From: Actinomycetota bacterium
Lineage (GTDB): Bacteria > Actinomycetota > Actinomycetes > Streptosporangiales > Streptosporangiaceae
Reading direction: 5' to 3'
NCBI GenBank assembly: GCA_027314515.1
Contig: DAHVAR010000036.1
Coordinates: 1-64,000 of the forward strand
Length of the DNA stretch: 64,000 nucleotides
This document shows, piece by piece, positions 35,728 to 46,495 of the stretch. The notes below the pieces were generated by a model, which saw only the letters and a list, made by a program, of their open reading frames with translations, made no database searches and was not told the DNA's origin. Positions within the stretch are counted from its first letter, which is position 1; the number at the start of each line of letters is the position of its first letter. A program made the position numbers and the translations under genes.

Positions 35728-36671
35728 CCAGCGACAGCGTGACCAGGGACAGCGTGACCAGCGACAGCGTGACCAGTGCCGGTGGCCCGCGCAACTCGCT
35801 GTACGGGCCGCTCGCCGACGTCGCTGCCGACGCCGGCTACCCCGGCAGTCATCCAGAACGCGTCGGGTTCTTCACCGACACCAGCGTCTGCATCGGCTGC
35901 AAGGCATGCGAGGTGGCCTGCAAGGAGTGGAACGGGCTGCCGGACCCCGAGGCGGGCGCCCTGACGCTGACCGGCATGTCCTATGACAACACCGGTGCGC
36001 TCGGCTCGAACAGCTGGCGTCATGTCGCGTTCATCGAGCAGGCTGTGCCGTCCCCGGCCGATCCGGGAGAACCGGCGCTGATATCCGCGGTCGCCGACGG
36101 TGGCACCACCCGCTGGCTGATGGCGTCCGACGTGTGCAAGCACTGCACGCACGCGGCCTGCCTCGATGTCTGCCCGACGGGCGCCCTGGTGCGCACCGAG
36201 TTCGGCACCGTGATCGTCCAGCCCGACGTGTGCAACGGCTGCGCCTACTGCGTGTCCGCGTGCCCGTTCGGCGTCATCGACCGGCGCGATGGCGACGGGC
36301 GGGCGTGGAAATGCACGATGTGCTACGACCGGCTCCGCGGCGGCCTGGAGCCGGCCTGCGCGAAGGCGTGCCCGACCGATTCCATCCAGTTCGGGCCGCT
36401 CGCCGAGCTGCGCGAGATTGCCAGCGCCCGGCTCGCCGACGTTCAGGCGTCGGGGCATCCGGAGGCCCGCCTGTACGGGGCCGATCCGGCGGACGGCATC
36501 GGCGGCGCCGGGGCGTTCTTCCTGCTGCTCGATGCGCCGGAGGTATACGGCCTGCCGCCGGACCCGGTGGTCACGACCAGGGACCTGCCGGCGATGTGGC
36601 GCTGGGCCGGCACCGCGGCCGCAGTCCTGGCGGCCGGCGTCGCGGTAGCGTTCGCGGGACGGCGCCGATGA
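35724..36671 (+). CDS. fdhB: Formate dehydrogenase iron-sulfur subunit
   Basis: A 315-residue electron-transfer subunit with four Cys clusters: CIGCKACEVACKEW (about 53-66), CKHCTHAACLDVCPTGAL, CNGCAYCVSACPFG and CTMCYDRLRGGLEPACAKACP, for four [4Fe-4S] centres. A single C-terminal transmembrane helix (about 292-311) anchors it. The start overlaps the fdhA stop (ATGA). Residues 2-18 consist of a repeated DSVTS/R unit from three 15-bp DNA repeats (35727-35771), absent from homologues I know. It carries electrons from fdhA to the NrfD-like subunit. Confidence 0.93.
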   Translation: MTSDSVTRDSVTSDSVTSAGGPRNSLYGPLADVAADAGYPGSHPERVGFFTDTSVCIGCKACEVACKEWNGLPDPEAGALTLTGMSYDNTGALGSNSWRHVAFIEQAVPSPADPGEPALISAVADGGTTRWLMASDVCKHCTHAACLDVCPTGALVRTEFGTVIVQPDVCNGCAYCVSACPFGVIDRRDGDGRAWKCTMCYDRLRGGLEPACAKACPTDSIQFGPLAELREIASARLADVQASGHPEARLYGADPADGIGGAGAFFLLLDAPEVYGLPPDPVVTTRDLPAMWRWAGTAAAVLAAGVAVAFAGRRR

Positions 36672-36738
36672 CCGGCGGAGAGACCGTGACCCCGGCGAGA
36701 GACCGTGACCGGGGCGGCCGCGTGACCGGGGAGGCCGC

Positions 36739-37665
36739 GTGACCGAACAGCCGCAGGTGCCGCCGGCCGACTTCCAGTCCTACTACGGCAAGCCCATCCT
36801 GAAGGTCAGCCGGTGGCAGGAGCCGCACCTGCCCGCCTACCTTTTCCTCGGGGAGCTGTCCGGCGCGCTGGCGATGGTCGGTGCCGCCGCGGACGTGACC
36901 GGGCGCCCGTCGCTGGCCCGCGCCGCGCGGCTCGGGGCTGCCGCCGGGGCCTTCGCCGGCGGCGCTTTCCTGACGGCGGAGCTCGGCCGCCCGGAGCGCT
37001 TCCTGAATATGCTGCGGGTGGCGAAGCCGACCTCGCCGATGAGCATGGGGTCGTGGATTCTGGCGACGCACTCTGGCCTGGTGTCGGCGACCGCGGCGAG
37101 TGAGCTGACCGGCCGGCTGGCCAGCCTCGGCAGCGTGGCGGGAGTCGGCTCCGCGCTGACCGGGCCGCTGCTGGCGGCTTATCCGGGCGTGCTGCTGGCG
37201 AACACCGCGGTGCCCGCATGGCACGAGGCGTACCGTCAGCTGCCGCTGCTGTTCACCGGCGGCGCGATGACCGCGGCCGGCGCCGCCGGGCTGGCGGTGA
37301 GCGCGCTGAGCCGCGACCGGGCTGAGTTTGCCGCTGCCGGCCGGCTCGCGTTCATCGGTGCCGCGGTGGAAAGCCTGGCAGGGTACGGGCTGGAGACGAT
37401 GCCGGGCCTGGCGGGCGAGCCGTACCGGACCGGGCCGGGCGGCCGGATGCTGACCGCCGCCAGGTACCTGACGATGGGCGGGGGAGTCGCAGCACTGGCC
37501 GCGCGGCGCAGCAGGACGGCCGCTGCCGTTTCGGCCGCGCTGCTCACCGGCGGAGGCTTGTGCGCCAAGTTCGCGGTCTTGCGAGCGGGGAAGGCCTCCG
37601 CTGCCGATCCGAAGTACGTGGTCGCCAGCCAGCGCGCTGCCCGGCCGGGCAGCCAGGGAGAGTGA
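36739..37665 (+). CDS. NrfD/PsrC-type membrane subunit of formate dehydrogenase
   Basis: A 308-residue integral membrane protein, with about eight hydrophobic segments, of the NrfD/PsrC (polysulfide reductase membrane subunit) family. Landmarks are the N-terminal YYGKPILKVSRWQEPHLPAY, LTAELGRPERFLNMLRVAKP, TSPMSMGSWIL and AVPAWHEAYRQLPLLF. Such subunits hand electrons to menaquinone without haem, unlike FdnI. It lies 67 bp after fdhB, in a GTGACCGGGG-repeat-rich gap (36675-36738), and completes a three-subunit membrane complex. Confidence 0.9.
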   Translation: MTEQPQVPPADFQSYYGKPILKVSRWQEPHLPAYLFLGELSGALAMVGAAADVTGRPSLARAARLGAAAGAFAGGAFLTAELGRPERFLNMLRVAKPTSPMSMGSWILATHSGLVSATAASELTGRLASLGSVAGVGSALTGPLLAAYPGVLLANTAVPAWHEAYRQLPLLFTGGAMTAAGAAGLAVSALSRDRAEFAAAGRLAFIGAAVESLAGYGLETMPGLAGEPYRTGPGGRMLTAARYLTMGGGVAALAARRSRTAAAVSAALLTGGGLCAKFAVLRAGKASAADPKYVVASQRAARPGSQGE

Positions 37666-37737
37666 CGGGACCTGGCTGTTACCGCGGCGCTGTTACCCCG
37701 GCGCCAGCCGGGGAGCGCGCTGTCGGAGGCTGCGGCG

Positions 37738-38052
37738 TCAGCCGCCGAGCACCTTGGCCTTTGCCGCGGCGAACTCGTCGTCGGTCAGCGCGCCCTGCTG
37801 ATGGAGCATGCTGAGCCGGCTGAGCTGATCCATCATCAGCGCTTCCGAGCTAGCCAGATCTCCGTGCGCCGATCCGGGCCGGCTCGCCCGCACGTCGCCT
37901 GCGGTGCTGCCCTGGTGCTCCTGAGCTGCCTGAGCGCTCGCTTGCTGTTCCGCGCGGCGGCCCATCGTCCGGCCGGCCGCGTACGTCCCGCCCACCGCTG
38001 CCGCTCGCAGCAGCGGGCGCCGCCGCCGCACGACTACTCCTCGGCCCATCAT
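37738..38052 (-). CDS. SHOCT-domain protein
   Basis: A 104-residue protein. The C-terminal SHOCT motif LSRLSMLHQQGALTDDEFAA then KAKVLGG (about 76-104) is a short oligomerisation module. The N-terminus is basic with a weak hydrophobic stretch (RPLLRAAAVGGTYAAG) that might attach to the membrane. Function unknown. It follows the fdh operon on the opposite strand. Confidence 0.75.
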   Translation of the reverse strand: MMGRGVVVRRRRPLLRAAAVGGTYAAGRTMGRRAEQQASAQAAQEHQGSTAGDVRASRPGSAHGDLASSEALMMDQLSRLSMLHQQGALTDDEFAAAKAKVLGG

Positions 38053-38096
38053 GTGCAGTACCCTCCCCGTCTCCGGCCGGTCACTGGCCGGCCTCG

Positions 38097-38501
38097 TTAC
38101 CTGCTGCGCTTCCCGCCGTTGCTGGTGCCAGTGTCAGTGTCCGGCCCGGTCGGCAGCTCCAGGCCGAGAGCGATCATGATCTCGGGGGCTGCCGACACCA
38201 CCCGTGCCATGCCTGCCTGCGGCGCCACGGCGGTCAGGACGCCGAGAATCTCCCGCGGTGCTGCTCCGGCGGTCAGGGCGGCCTGGACCTGGAACAGGTA
38301 GGACGCCGGTGCCGCGTCCAGCGCCACTAGCGCCGCGATCTTGACGAGCGCGAACGTCTTGGCATCCAGGCTGCTGTCCGCCCGGAGCTGCTCGCGCATT
38401 TCCATGGCCTCGCCCATCACGCCGGACTCGCCCATGGCGAGCGCGAGCAGCATGTCGCTCGTCGCCTGGTCGACCGTCACATCCATATCGGGAACGCCCA
38501 C
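38097..38501 (-). CDS. Carboxymuconolactone decarboxylase-family protein
   Basis: A 134-residue protein of the CMD/AhpD-like helical family. The segment LDAKTFALVKIAALVALDAA then PASYLFQVQAALTAGAAPRE fits the core, but the CxxC of peroxidase-type AhpD is absent, so a thiol redox role is unlikely. GTG 38501 follows GGAGGACAA, and an ATG at 38486 is an alternative. It lies upstream of the SHOCT gene on the same strand (44 bp gap). Confidence 0.75.
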   Translation of the reverse strand: MGVPDMDVTVDQATSDMLLALAMGESGVMGEAMEMREQLRADSSLDAKTFALVKIAALVALDAAPASYLFQVQAALTAGAAPREILGVLTAVAPQAGMARVVSAAPEIMIALGLELPTGPDTDTGTSNGGKRSR

Positions 38502-38707
38502 TTGTCCTCCAGGATCGGGATCGGCATCGCCGTGCGGCGCGGGCCCGATTGCATGATGGGCCGACCGGACACGGCTTCTCGCACACGATGCGCCCGCCGG
38601 CCCGGTCCCGTCATCACCCGGCCAGAGTGAATACGCGCAGCGGCGGCCATGCGATGGTGGTGGTGCGGCCCGGTAGCGGGCGGGCCAGGACTCCTGCTGG
38701 GGGGCAG

Positions 38708-39097
38708 ATGCTCGACGCGATCCTGAATGTCATCTGGCTCGTGCTCGAAGGCCTGTGGATGGCCATCGCGTACGTGATCGTCGGCCTTATCTGTTTTGTT
38801 CTGATCATTACGATCCCGTTCGGGATCGCGGCCTTCCGTATCGCTGGGTACGTGCTCTGGCCATTCGGCCGGACGATCGAGCGGCGGCCGGGAGCCGGGG
38901 CTGCCTCGCTGATCGGCAACGTGGCGTGGATCATCTTGTTCGGCTGGTGGCTGGCGCTCGGGCATCTCGCCGCGGGGCTGCTGCTCTGCCTGACCGTCAT
39001 CGGCATCCCGCTCGGCCTGGCCAGCTTCAAGATCATCCCGATTACCCTGGTGCCGCTCGGGGTGCAGGTAGTTCCGGCCGGCCGGGTGCGCTCTTAG
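38708..39097 (+). CDS. YccF-domain membrane protein
   Basis: A 129-residue inner-membrane protein with two YccF repeats, each a pair of hydrophobic helices around a conserved PFGIAAFRIA/ P(L)GLASFKI motif (FVLIITIPFGIAAFRIAGYV, then LTVIGIPLGLASFKIIPITL). Function of the family is unknown. ATG 38708 follows GGGGGG and fits homologues; the frame is open 159 bp upstream without support. It converges on selD. Confidence 0.85.
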   Translation: MLDAILNVIWLVLEGLWMAIAYVIVGLICFVLIITIPFGIAAFRIAGYVLWPFGRTIERRPGAGAASLIGNVAWIILFGWWLALGHLAAGLLLCLTVIGIPLGLASFKIIPITLVPLGVQVVPAGRVRS

Positions 39098-39134
39098 CGG
39101 TGGTGCCGGAGCTCTGGCGGCGACTCGCGACCGG

Positions 39135-40130
39135 CTAGCGCAGTACCAGCGCGTGCGGCCCCGGCTCGATCAGCTCGCCGATCACCGGCGCGCCGGGAAT
39201 CTCGCCGGCCAGCAGCAGCCCACCGGACGTCTGCGCGTCGGCAAGCAGCAGCAGTGCCTCCTCGCTGAGCCGGCCGAAGTCGCTGTGCGGGGCCACCCAG
39301 GCCAGGTTCCGGCGGCTGCCGCCGGGCACGTAACCGGCCCGGATGGCGTCGGCAGCGCCCTCGATCAGCGGCACCGCGGCACTGTCCACGACGGCGGTGA
39401 CGCCGCTCGCCCTGGCCAGCTTGAACAGGTGACCAAGCAGCCCGAAGCCAGTGACGTCGGTAGCGCACCGGATCCCGGCGGTCAGCGCCGCGCGGCTGGC
39501 CGCATCGTTCAGCGTGGTCATCACCTCGATCGCGGCCGGGAACAGCTCGCCGGTGGCCTTGTGCCGCGAGTTCAGCGCGCCACTGCCGATCGGCTTGGTC
39601 AGCGAGAGCGGCAGGCCTGGCCGCCCGGCATCGATGCGCAGCAGCCGGGCCGGGTCGGCCAGACCGGTGACCGCCATGCCGTACTTCGGCTCTGGGTCGT
39701 CAATGCTGTGGCCGCCCGCCACGTGGCAGCCCGCGGCGCTCGCCACGGCAAGGCCGCCGCTCAGGACCTCCGCCGCCAGCTCTGGGCTGAGCACGTCCCG
39801 CGGCCAGCCGAGCAAGTTGAGCGCGACCAGCGGCTCGCCGCCGACCGCGTAGACATCCGAGAGCGCGTTCGCGGCCGCGATCCGGCCGAACGTGTAAGCG
39901 TCGTCGACCACCGGGGTGAAGAAGTCAGCGGTGGCGACTATCGCGCGGTCTCCGGCGATCCGGACGACGGCCGCGTCATCGCCGTGCTCCACGCCGATGA
40001 GCATGTCGGCGGGCTTGCGCGCCGGGATGAGCCTGGCTACCGCCGCCTCCAGCTCGCCCGGCGGGATCTTGCAGGCGCAGCCGCCGCCGCGGGCGTACTG
40101 GGTGAGCCGGACCGGAGCCAGGGTCGTCAT
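39135..40130 (-). CDS. selD: Selenophosphate synthetase
   Basis: A 331-residue enzyme forming selenophosphate from selenide and ATP, the selenium donor for tRNA-Sec charging. The N-terminal active segment GGGCACKIPPGEL has Cys18/Cys20 and Lys21, so the active residue here is Cys rather than Sec. ATP-grasp-like features follow: EHGDDAAVVRI, GRIAAANALSDVYAVGGEPL, GGHSIDDPEPKYGMAVTGL and CATDVTGFGLLGHL. ATG 40130 is the family start; the ORF extension to 40346 is antisense to the ligase. It lies within the formate dehydrogenase/selenium region. Confidence 0.96.
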   Translation of the reverse strand: MTTLAPVRLTQYARGGGCACKIPPGELEAAVARLIPARKPADMLIGVEHGDDAAVVRIAGDRAIVATADFFTPVVDDAYTFGRIAAANALSDVYAVGGEPLVALNLLGWPRDVLSPELAAEVLSGGLAVASAAGCHVAGGHSIDDPEPKYGMAVTGLADPARLLRIDAGRPGLPLSLTKPIGSGALNSRHKATGELFPAAIEVMTTLNDAASRAALTAGIRCATDVTGFGLLGHLFKLARASGVTAVVDSAAVPLIEGAADAIRAGYVPGGSRRNLAWVAPHSDFGRLSEEALLLLADAQTSGGLLLAGEIPGAPVIGELIEPGPHALVLR

Positions 40131-40248
40131 GCCAAGAACTGTAATCGCTGGCTGGGTTGCGAACGGGGCGCATGCATGGTGCCATGCGGTAGGAGTCCGC
40201 GCCGGGCCGATGCTGGCAGGCGGGCCACGAGGAGCGATGGAGGCTGCA

Positions 40249-42118
<1,870 letters not shown>

Positions 42119-42132
<14 letters not shown>

Positions 42133-42931
42133 CCGGCGCTGGCTTCACCGCCCTGGTGGCGAAGTAGCCGGGCAGGTACCTCGCGGTCAGCCCGTCGTGG
42201 TGCGGGCGCTCGCGGAACCCGGTAATGATGAACCCGGCGGCTAGCTGGCCGCCGATCTGCGCGGTGAGCGTGTGGCTGTACTCGACCGGGGCATCCGGGC
42301 CCCACAGTCGCGCGCGCTCCTCCGCGCTCAGGTGGGTGAGGTCGCAGTAGGGCAGCGCATGCCGGACGATGAGCTCGCCGCGGTTCTCGCTGGCCTCGGC
42401 GTCGAAGATGAAGACGTCGGGGTTCATGAATCCGGCGAGCAGGCGTCCGCCGGGCCGCAGCACCCGGTAGCACTCGCGCCAGACCGGCTCGATATCCGGG
42501 CAGAACACGTTGGACACCGGGTGGAAGACCAGATCGAAGCTGGCGTCAGCGAAGTCGCTGAGGTCGCGCATGTCGCCGAGCACGGTTCGCAGGTCCAGGC
42601 CGTCGCGGTCGGCGACCATCGCGTCCTGGGCTAGCTGGCGGGGCGAGTTGTCCAGCACGGTCACCCGCGCGCCGGCCGCCGCCAGGACCGGGCCCTGCTG
42701 GCCACCGCCGCTGGCCAGGCACAGCACGTCGGCGCCTGCCAGCACGTCAGGAAACCAGTCAGGTGGCACGGGGTCGTAGCCGATCAGCACGACCGACCAG
42801 GTCCCGGCCCGCGCGGCGGCGGTAATCTCGGGCCCGACCGGCACGGTCCACTCGCTGCCGGTCTCGACCTGGCGGTCCCAGGCAGTCCGGTTGTGCGCTA
42901 CTACTGCGTCGAGTTCACTAGTCACGCTCAC
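42119..42931 (-). CDS. Class I SAM-dependent methyltransferase
   Basis: A 270-residue methyltransferase of the Rossmann type. The SAM-binding strand and loop are ADVLCLASGGGQQGPVLAAA (motif I), then VTVLDNSPRQLAQD (acidic residue binding the ribose), LDLRTVLGDMRDLSDFADAS and FDLVFHPVSNVF. The C-terminal part would define the substrate and has no motif I know. GTG 42931 is chosen; an ATG at 42952 is in frame. It overlaps the ligase gene tail to tail. Confidence 0.85.
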
Positions 42932-42958
42932 ACGGTAGCCTGCCGGGGGCATAGACCA

Positions 42959-43007
42959 TGATCACGTAATCAATCTGTCGCCGGCGACCGAAGAGTCTTC
43001 GTGATCA
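42959..43007. repeat. 8-bp inverted repeat between genes
   Basis: TGATCACG (42959-42966) and CGTGATCA (43000-43007) with 33 bp between. Each arm contains the palindrome TGATCA. It could be a two-site operator for the downstream methyltransferase gene or a weak terminator of the GNAT gene. Confidence 0.4.
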
Positions 43008-43021
43008 CGGTAGGCGGCGGG

Positions 43022-43618
43022 TCAGGCGGCAGTGCGGCCTGGCGCAGCCAGCCCTGGCTGGCTGGCCGGGCGGTCGCGTCCCAGCTTGATCAGCCCGGGC
43101 ACGGCCTGCCCGCCTGCCGCCTGCCATGGGGTGATCGCGGGCCTGATGACGACGGCGTCCGGCGTCAGCTGCCGTGGCGCGTCCGGCCACCAGCGGCTGA
43201 CGATGCCGAGCATCCGGTCGTTGGCCGGCAGCACGTCCAGGACGAGCGAGCCGATGCCGCGCCGCGAGGCGCGGCCGATCAGCGTGCGGAGCAGTAGCGT
43301 GCCGAGGCCCTGCTGCTGCCACCGGTCGGCGACGACCAGTCCGACGTTGCTGGCCAGCTCGCCGGTAACCGGCGTGTCCGCGGCCATCCCGTGCGCGATC
43401 ACGGCCCCGTTGCGGTCAGCGATCAGCAGGATGTCAGCACCGGTCCGGCCGCACAGCACGCGCATCAGCCCGGAGCTAGGCGGTGCGGCAGCGGCGAAGA
43501 AGCGCAGGTACTGCGAGCGGGGCGACAGGCCACAGATGAACTCGCGAATGCTGGCCGCGTCGTGCTCGCCGCCCGGCCAGATCAGGCCCACATTGGCATC
43601 CGACGGGGTTCGTTGCAT
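43022..43618 (-). CDS. GNAT-family acetyltransferase
   Basis: A 198-residue GNAT protein. The acetyl-CoA loop is the DRWQQQGLGTLLLRTLIGRA segment (V/I-x-x-x-x-Q/R-x-x-G-x-G type), preceded by NVGLVV on strand 4 and followed by IGSLVLDVLPANDRML. The N-terminus (RSQYLRFFA) resembles domains fused to acetate-CoA ligases and protein lysine acetyltransferases of actinobacteria. The acceptor is unknown. ATG 43618 lies 54 bp from the divergent HxlR gene, so the two may share regulation. Confidence 0.85.
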   Translation of the reverse strand: MQRTPSDANVGLIWPGGEHDAASIREFICGLSPRSQYLRFFAAAAPPSSGLMRVLCGRTGADILLIADRNGAVIAHGMAADTPVTGELASNVGLVVADRWQQQGLGTLLLRTLIGRASRRGIGSLVLDVLPANDRMLGIVSRWWPDAPRQLTPDAVVIRPAITPWQAAGGQAVPGLIKLGRDRPASQPGLAAPGRTAA

Positions 43619-43672
43619 AGACCCAGCTTGTGCTGCCTTGCTAAGTCTGTCAAGTGGACCTAGCCTTCGGGT

Positions 43673-44149
43673 ATGGCAAAGTCCTGGGCGCTGGATTACG
43701 ATCCGGCGACGTGCACTATCGCGGCTGCGCTGGCCGTCGTCGGGGAGAAGTGGACCTTCCTGGTGCTGCGGGAGGCCTTTAACGGCATCCGGAGGTTCGA
43801 CGACATGCAGCGGCGGACCGGCGCGCCCAGGCAGGTGCTGAGCAGCCGGCTCTCCCGGCTGGTAGCCGAGGGCATCCTGGGCAAGGCACCCTACCAGGAG
43901 GCCGGTCAGCGGCTGCGGCACGAATACCGGCTGACCGAGAAGGGGATCGAGCTGTTCCCGGTGATCGCGGCGCTGCTCGCCTGGGGGGACAAGTATGCTG
44001 CCGCGCCTGGCGGCCCGCCCATCGAGCTCACCCACCGTGACTGCGGTGCGCCGGTATTCCTGCAGCTCACCTGCTCTCAGGGTCATGTGCTCGGCACGGC
44101 TCGGGACGTCACGCCGACACCCGGCCCGGGCGCCCGGCGAGTGGCGTGA
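43673..44149 (+). CDS. HxlR-family transcriptional regulator
   Basis: A 158-residue winged-helix regulator of the HxlR type. The N-terminal Cys typical of the family is in PATCTIAAALAVVGEKWTFL (Cys14). Recognition helix and wing: FDDMQRRTGAPRQVLSSRLS, then HEYRLTEKGIELFPVIAALL. The C-terminus has extra Cys residues (HRDCGAPVFLQLTCSQGH) that might sense redox or metal. It diverges from the GNAT gene and is its likely target. Confidence 0.85.
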   Translation: MAKSWALDYDPATCTIAAALAVVGEKWTFLVLREAFNGIRRFDDMQRRTGAPRQVLSSRLSRLVAEGILGKAPYQEAGQRLRHEYRLTEKGIELFPVIAALLAWGDKYAAAPGGPPIELTHRDCGAPVFLQLTCSQGHVLGTARDVTPTPGPGARRVA

Positions 44150-44206
44150 GCACCAGAGTGCGTGACTGACCGCGCACTGCCGGTGCGCCCGGTAGGGTCT
44201 GGTCCC

Positions 44207-44299
44207 GGAGGCGTCAGGGTGCCTGGTGGCCCCCATGGTCTTCAAAACCAGTGGGCGGCGCTCCGCGTCGCCGGCGGGTTCGATTCCCGTCCGCCTCCG
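44207..44299 (+). tRNA. selC: tRNA-Sec (anticodon TCA)
   Basis: A 93-nt tRNA. GGAGGCG (44207-44213) pairs with CGCCTCC (44292-44298); the eighth acceptor pair used in bacterial tRNA-Sec is a T-C mismatch here. The anticodon loop CTTCAAA (44240-44246) has TCA at 44242-44244, reading UGA. The variable arm is very long (about 44252-44273) and the T loop is TTCGATT. No CCA is encoded. It delivers selenocysteine to fdhA with SelA and SelB. Confidence 0.95.
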
Positions 44300-44364
44300 C
44301 TAAGAGCCGCGCGAACTGCCGGGATCGCCGCTGGCCGCAGGCATGACCCGGCGTCCCGTGGCGC

Positions 44365-44985
44365 TCAGCCGCCGGGCGGCGGGTACTGCGCCGTTGTCGT
44401 GTCTGGCGCCGACGGGAACTGCCCGGCTGTCGTGGGGTAATTGGCAGCCGCAACGAACTGCTCCGGCTGGCTCGAGTAGGGGTAGGCGTCCGCTTCCACG
44501 GCTGCGACGTCACGCGCCGCCAGCAACGAGAACCTGCCGATGGCGAGCGCGGCCACGAACACGATCAGCGCGCCGAGCCCGAAGAACAGGGCTGCCCGCG
44601 CCAGGTAGTCCTGCAGGGCGGCCGTCATGTTCGCGCTCTCCAGCGGCTTGCCGATGCTGACCGAGGTGTTCTTCAGCACCGCCTTGACGAACCCGCTGCC
44701 GGCGATGAACCACGCGCCGCCGAGCACGCCGAGTACCGCGCCGGCTATGCCCACCGCGCGGCTTCGCGTGACGAGCATCATGAGCCCGCCGAGCAGCGCT
44801 GCCGCGCCGGGCACAACCGACAAGTACAGCCGGCCGGAGGTGTAGGCCCAGGCCTTATCGGGCGTGAAGCCGAAGTGGTAGTAAGGGCCGGCGAGCGGCG
44901 CCAGGCCGCCCCACAGGCCGAGCAGGATCAGCAACAGGCCGCAGACCGCGCCCCTGCTCCGCGGAATGCTTGCTAGGTCGTTCAT
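44365..44985 (-). CDS. Hypothetical membrane protein
   Basis: A 206-residue protein with four hydrophobic segments (about 13-33, 54-74, 77-97 and 127-150) and a Pro/Tyr/Gln-rich C-terminal tail that should face the cytoplasm. I do not recognise the family. ATG 44985 follows GGAGGGTGAG. It sits between tRNA-Sec and selA, facing away from selA, so the selenium genes are not one transcript here. Confidence 0.75.
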   Translation of the reverse strand: MNDLASIPRSRGAVCGLLLILLGLWGGLAPLAGPYYHFGFTPDKAWAYTSGRLYLSVVPGAAALLGGLMMLVTRSRAVGIAGAVLGVLGGAWFIAGSGFVKAVLKNTSVSIGKPLESANMTAALQDYLARAALFFGLGALIVFVAALAIGRFSLLAARDVAAVEADAYPYSSQPEQFVAAANYPTTAGQFPSAPDTTTAQYPPPGG

Positions 44986-45125
44986 GTCTGCTCACCCTCC
45001 GCGTTATCGGATGCTTAAAGACTTGCACATGCACTGTGCTCTCCGGCGGGCGGCTTGGGCAAAGTGCTGGTAAATCACCCCGTAAGAGCTGTACAGCCCC
45101 TGCCGGCAAGGGCTGGCGGCCAGGT

Positions 45126-46469
45126 ATGGTCGCGCTCGTGGACGTGCGCAGGCTGACCCCGCGTACCGATGCAGTGCTGGCAGATCCGCGACTGGCCGCG
45201 GCGGAGCACCGGCTCGGCCGCGCGATCGTGCTGTCTGCCGTGCGGCGCGCGCAGGATCGCGCCCGGGCCGGCGAGATCGAGCCAGCCGCCGTGCCGGACG
45301 CCGCAGTGGAGAGCTTGCCGTCGCATGCCGCCACGCTGACGCCGGTGATCAACGCGACCGGGGTGCTGCTGCACACCAATCTCGGCCGGGCGCCGCTGTC
45401 GGCAGCTGCCAGAGACGCTCTTCAGGCCGCCGCCGGGAGCACTGACCTGGAGTTCGACCTGGCCTCGGGGCAGCGCGGGCGGCGCGGTCGCGGCATGCTC
45501 AGCGCGCTGTCGGCTGCCGTGCCCGCCGCCGAGGCCGTCCATGTCGTCAACAACAACGCCGCGGCGCTGGTGCTAGCCGCCACGGCGCTGGCGGCCGGCC
45601 GCGAAGTGGTCGTGAGCCGCGGTGAGCTGATCGAGATCGGTGACGGGTTCCGGCTGCCCGATCTGCTGGAATCAACCGGGGCACGGATCCGCGAGGTTGG
45701 CACGACCAACCGGACGACCGCTGCCGACTACGCTGCGGCGATTGGCCCGCAGACCGCCTTCGTGCTCAAGGTGCACCCGTCGAATTACCGGATCGAGGGA
45801 TTCACGGCCAGCGCTTCCATCGCGGAGCTGGCCGCGCTGAGCGTGCCGGTCATCGGCGACATCGGCTCGGGCTTGCTGACTCCGCACCCGCTGCTGCCGG
45901 CGGAGCCGGACGCCAGCAGCTGGCTCACGGCCGGGGCGGCGGTTGTCACCGCCAGCGGCGACAAGCTGCTCGGCGGCCCGCAGGCTGGCCTGCTGGCCGG
46001 CCGGGCTGACCTGATCGCCCGGCTCGCCCGGCACCCGCTGGCCAGGGCGCTGCGCGTCGACAAGCTGACGGCCGCGGCCCTGGAGGCAACGCTGACCGGG
46101 CCGCGGTCGCCGGTGGCCGAGCAGCTCGCCGCGCCGCAGGCAGAGCTAGCCGGGCGGGCTGACCTGATCGCCGACGCGCTCGCTGCCGTGGGCATCGATG
46201 CGCGCGCTCAGGGCTGCGAGGCTGCGGTTGGCGGCGGCGGCGCACCCGGAGTCAGCCTGCCGAGCGCGGCCGTCAGCTTGCCGGCCGAGCTTGCGGCAGA
46301 GCTGCGGTCTGGCCTGGCGGTGCGCCGGGGCGCGATGCCGGCCGTCGTCGGCCGGATCGAGGACGGGCGGTTGCTGCTCGATCTGCGCGCGATCAGCCCG
46401 GCTGACGACCAGCGCCTCACTGCGGCGGTACGGTCGGCCGCCGCGGCGGACCCGGCTGCGGCGGGCTGA
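45126..46469 (+). CDS. selA: L-seryl-tRNA(Sec) selenium transferase
   Basis: A 447-residue PLP enzyme converting seryl-tRNA-Sec to selenocysteyl-tRNA-Sec with selenophosphate. Landmarks: INATGVLLHTNLGRAPL, NNNAAALVLAATALA, SRGELIEIGDGFRLPDLL, VGTTNRTTAADY and the PLP lysine in SGDKLLGGPQAG (Lys280). ATG 45126 has only a weak ribosome site; a GTG at 45138 is an alternative. It is 26 bp before the SelB start (5 bp to an earlier ATG), so the two form an operon. The 140-bp upstream gap holds its promoter. Confidence 0.95.
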   Translation: MVALVDVRRLTPRTDAVLADPRLAAAEHRLGRAIVLSAVRRAQDRARAGEIEPAAVPDAAVESLPSHAATLTPVINATGVLLHTNLGRAPLSAAARDALQAAAGSTDLEFDLASGQRGRRGRGMLSALSAAVPAAEAVHVVNNNAAALVLAATALAAGREVVVSRGELIEIGDGFRLPDLLESTGARIREVGTTNRTTAADYAAAIGPQTAFVLKVHPSNYRIEGFTASASIAELAALSVPVIGDIGSGLLTPHPLLPAEPDASSWLTAGAAVVTASGDKLLGGPQAGLLAGRADLIARLARHPLARALRVDKLTAAALEATLTGPRSPVAEQLAAPQAELAGRADLIADALAAVGIDARAQGCEAAVGGGGAPGVSLPSAAVSLPAELAAELRSGLAVRRGAMPAVVGRIEDGRLLLDLRAISPADDQRLTAAVRSAAAADPAAAG

Positions 46470-46495
46470 TCGCGATGGAATCCAGGGCCCGCGCC

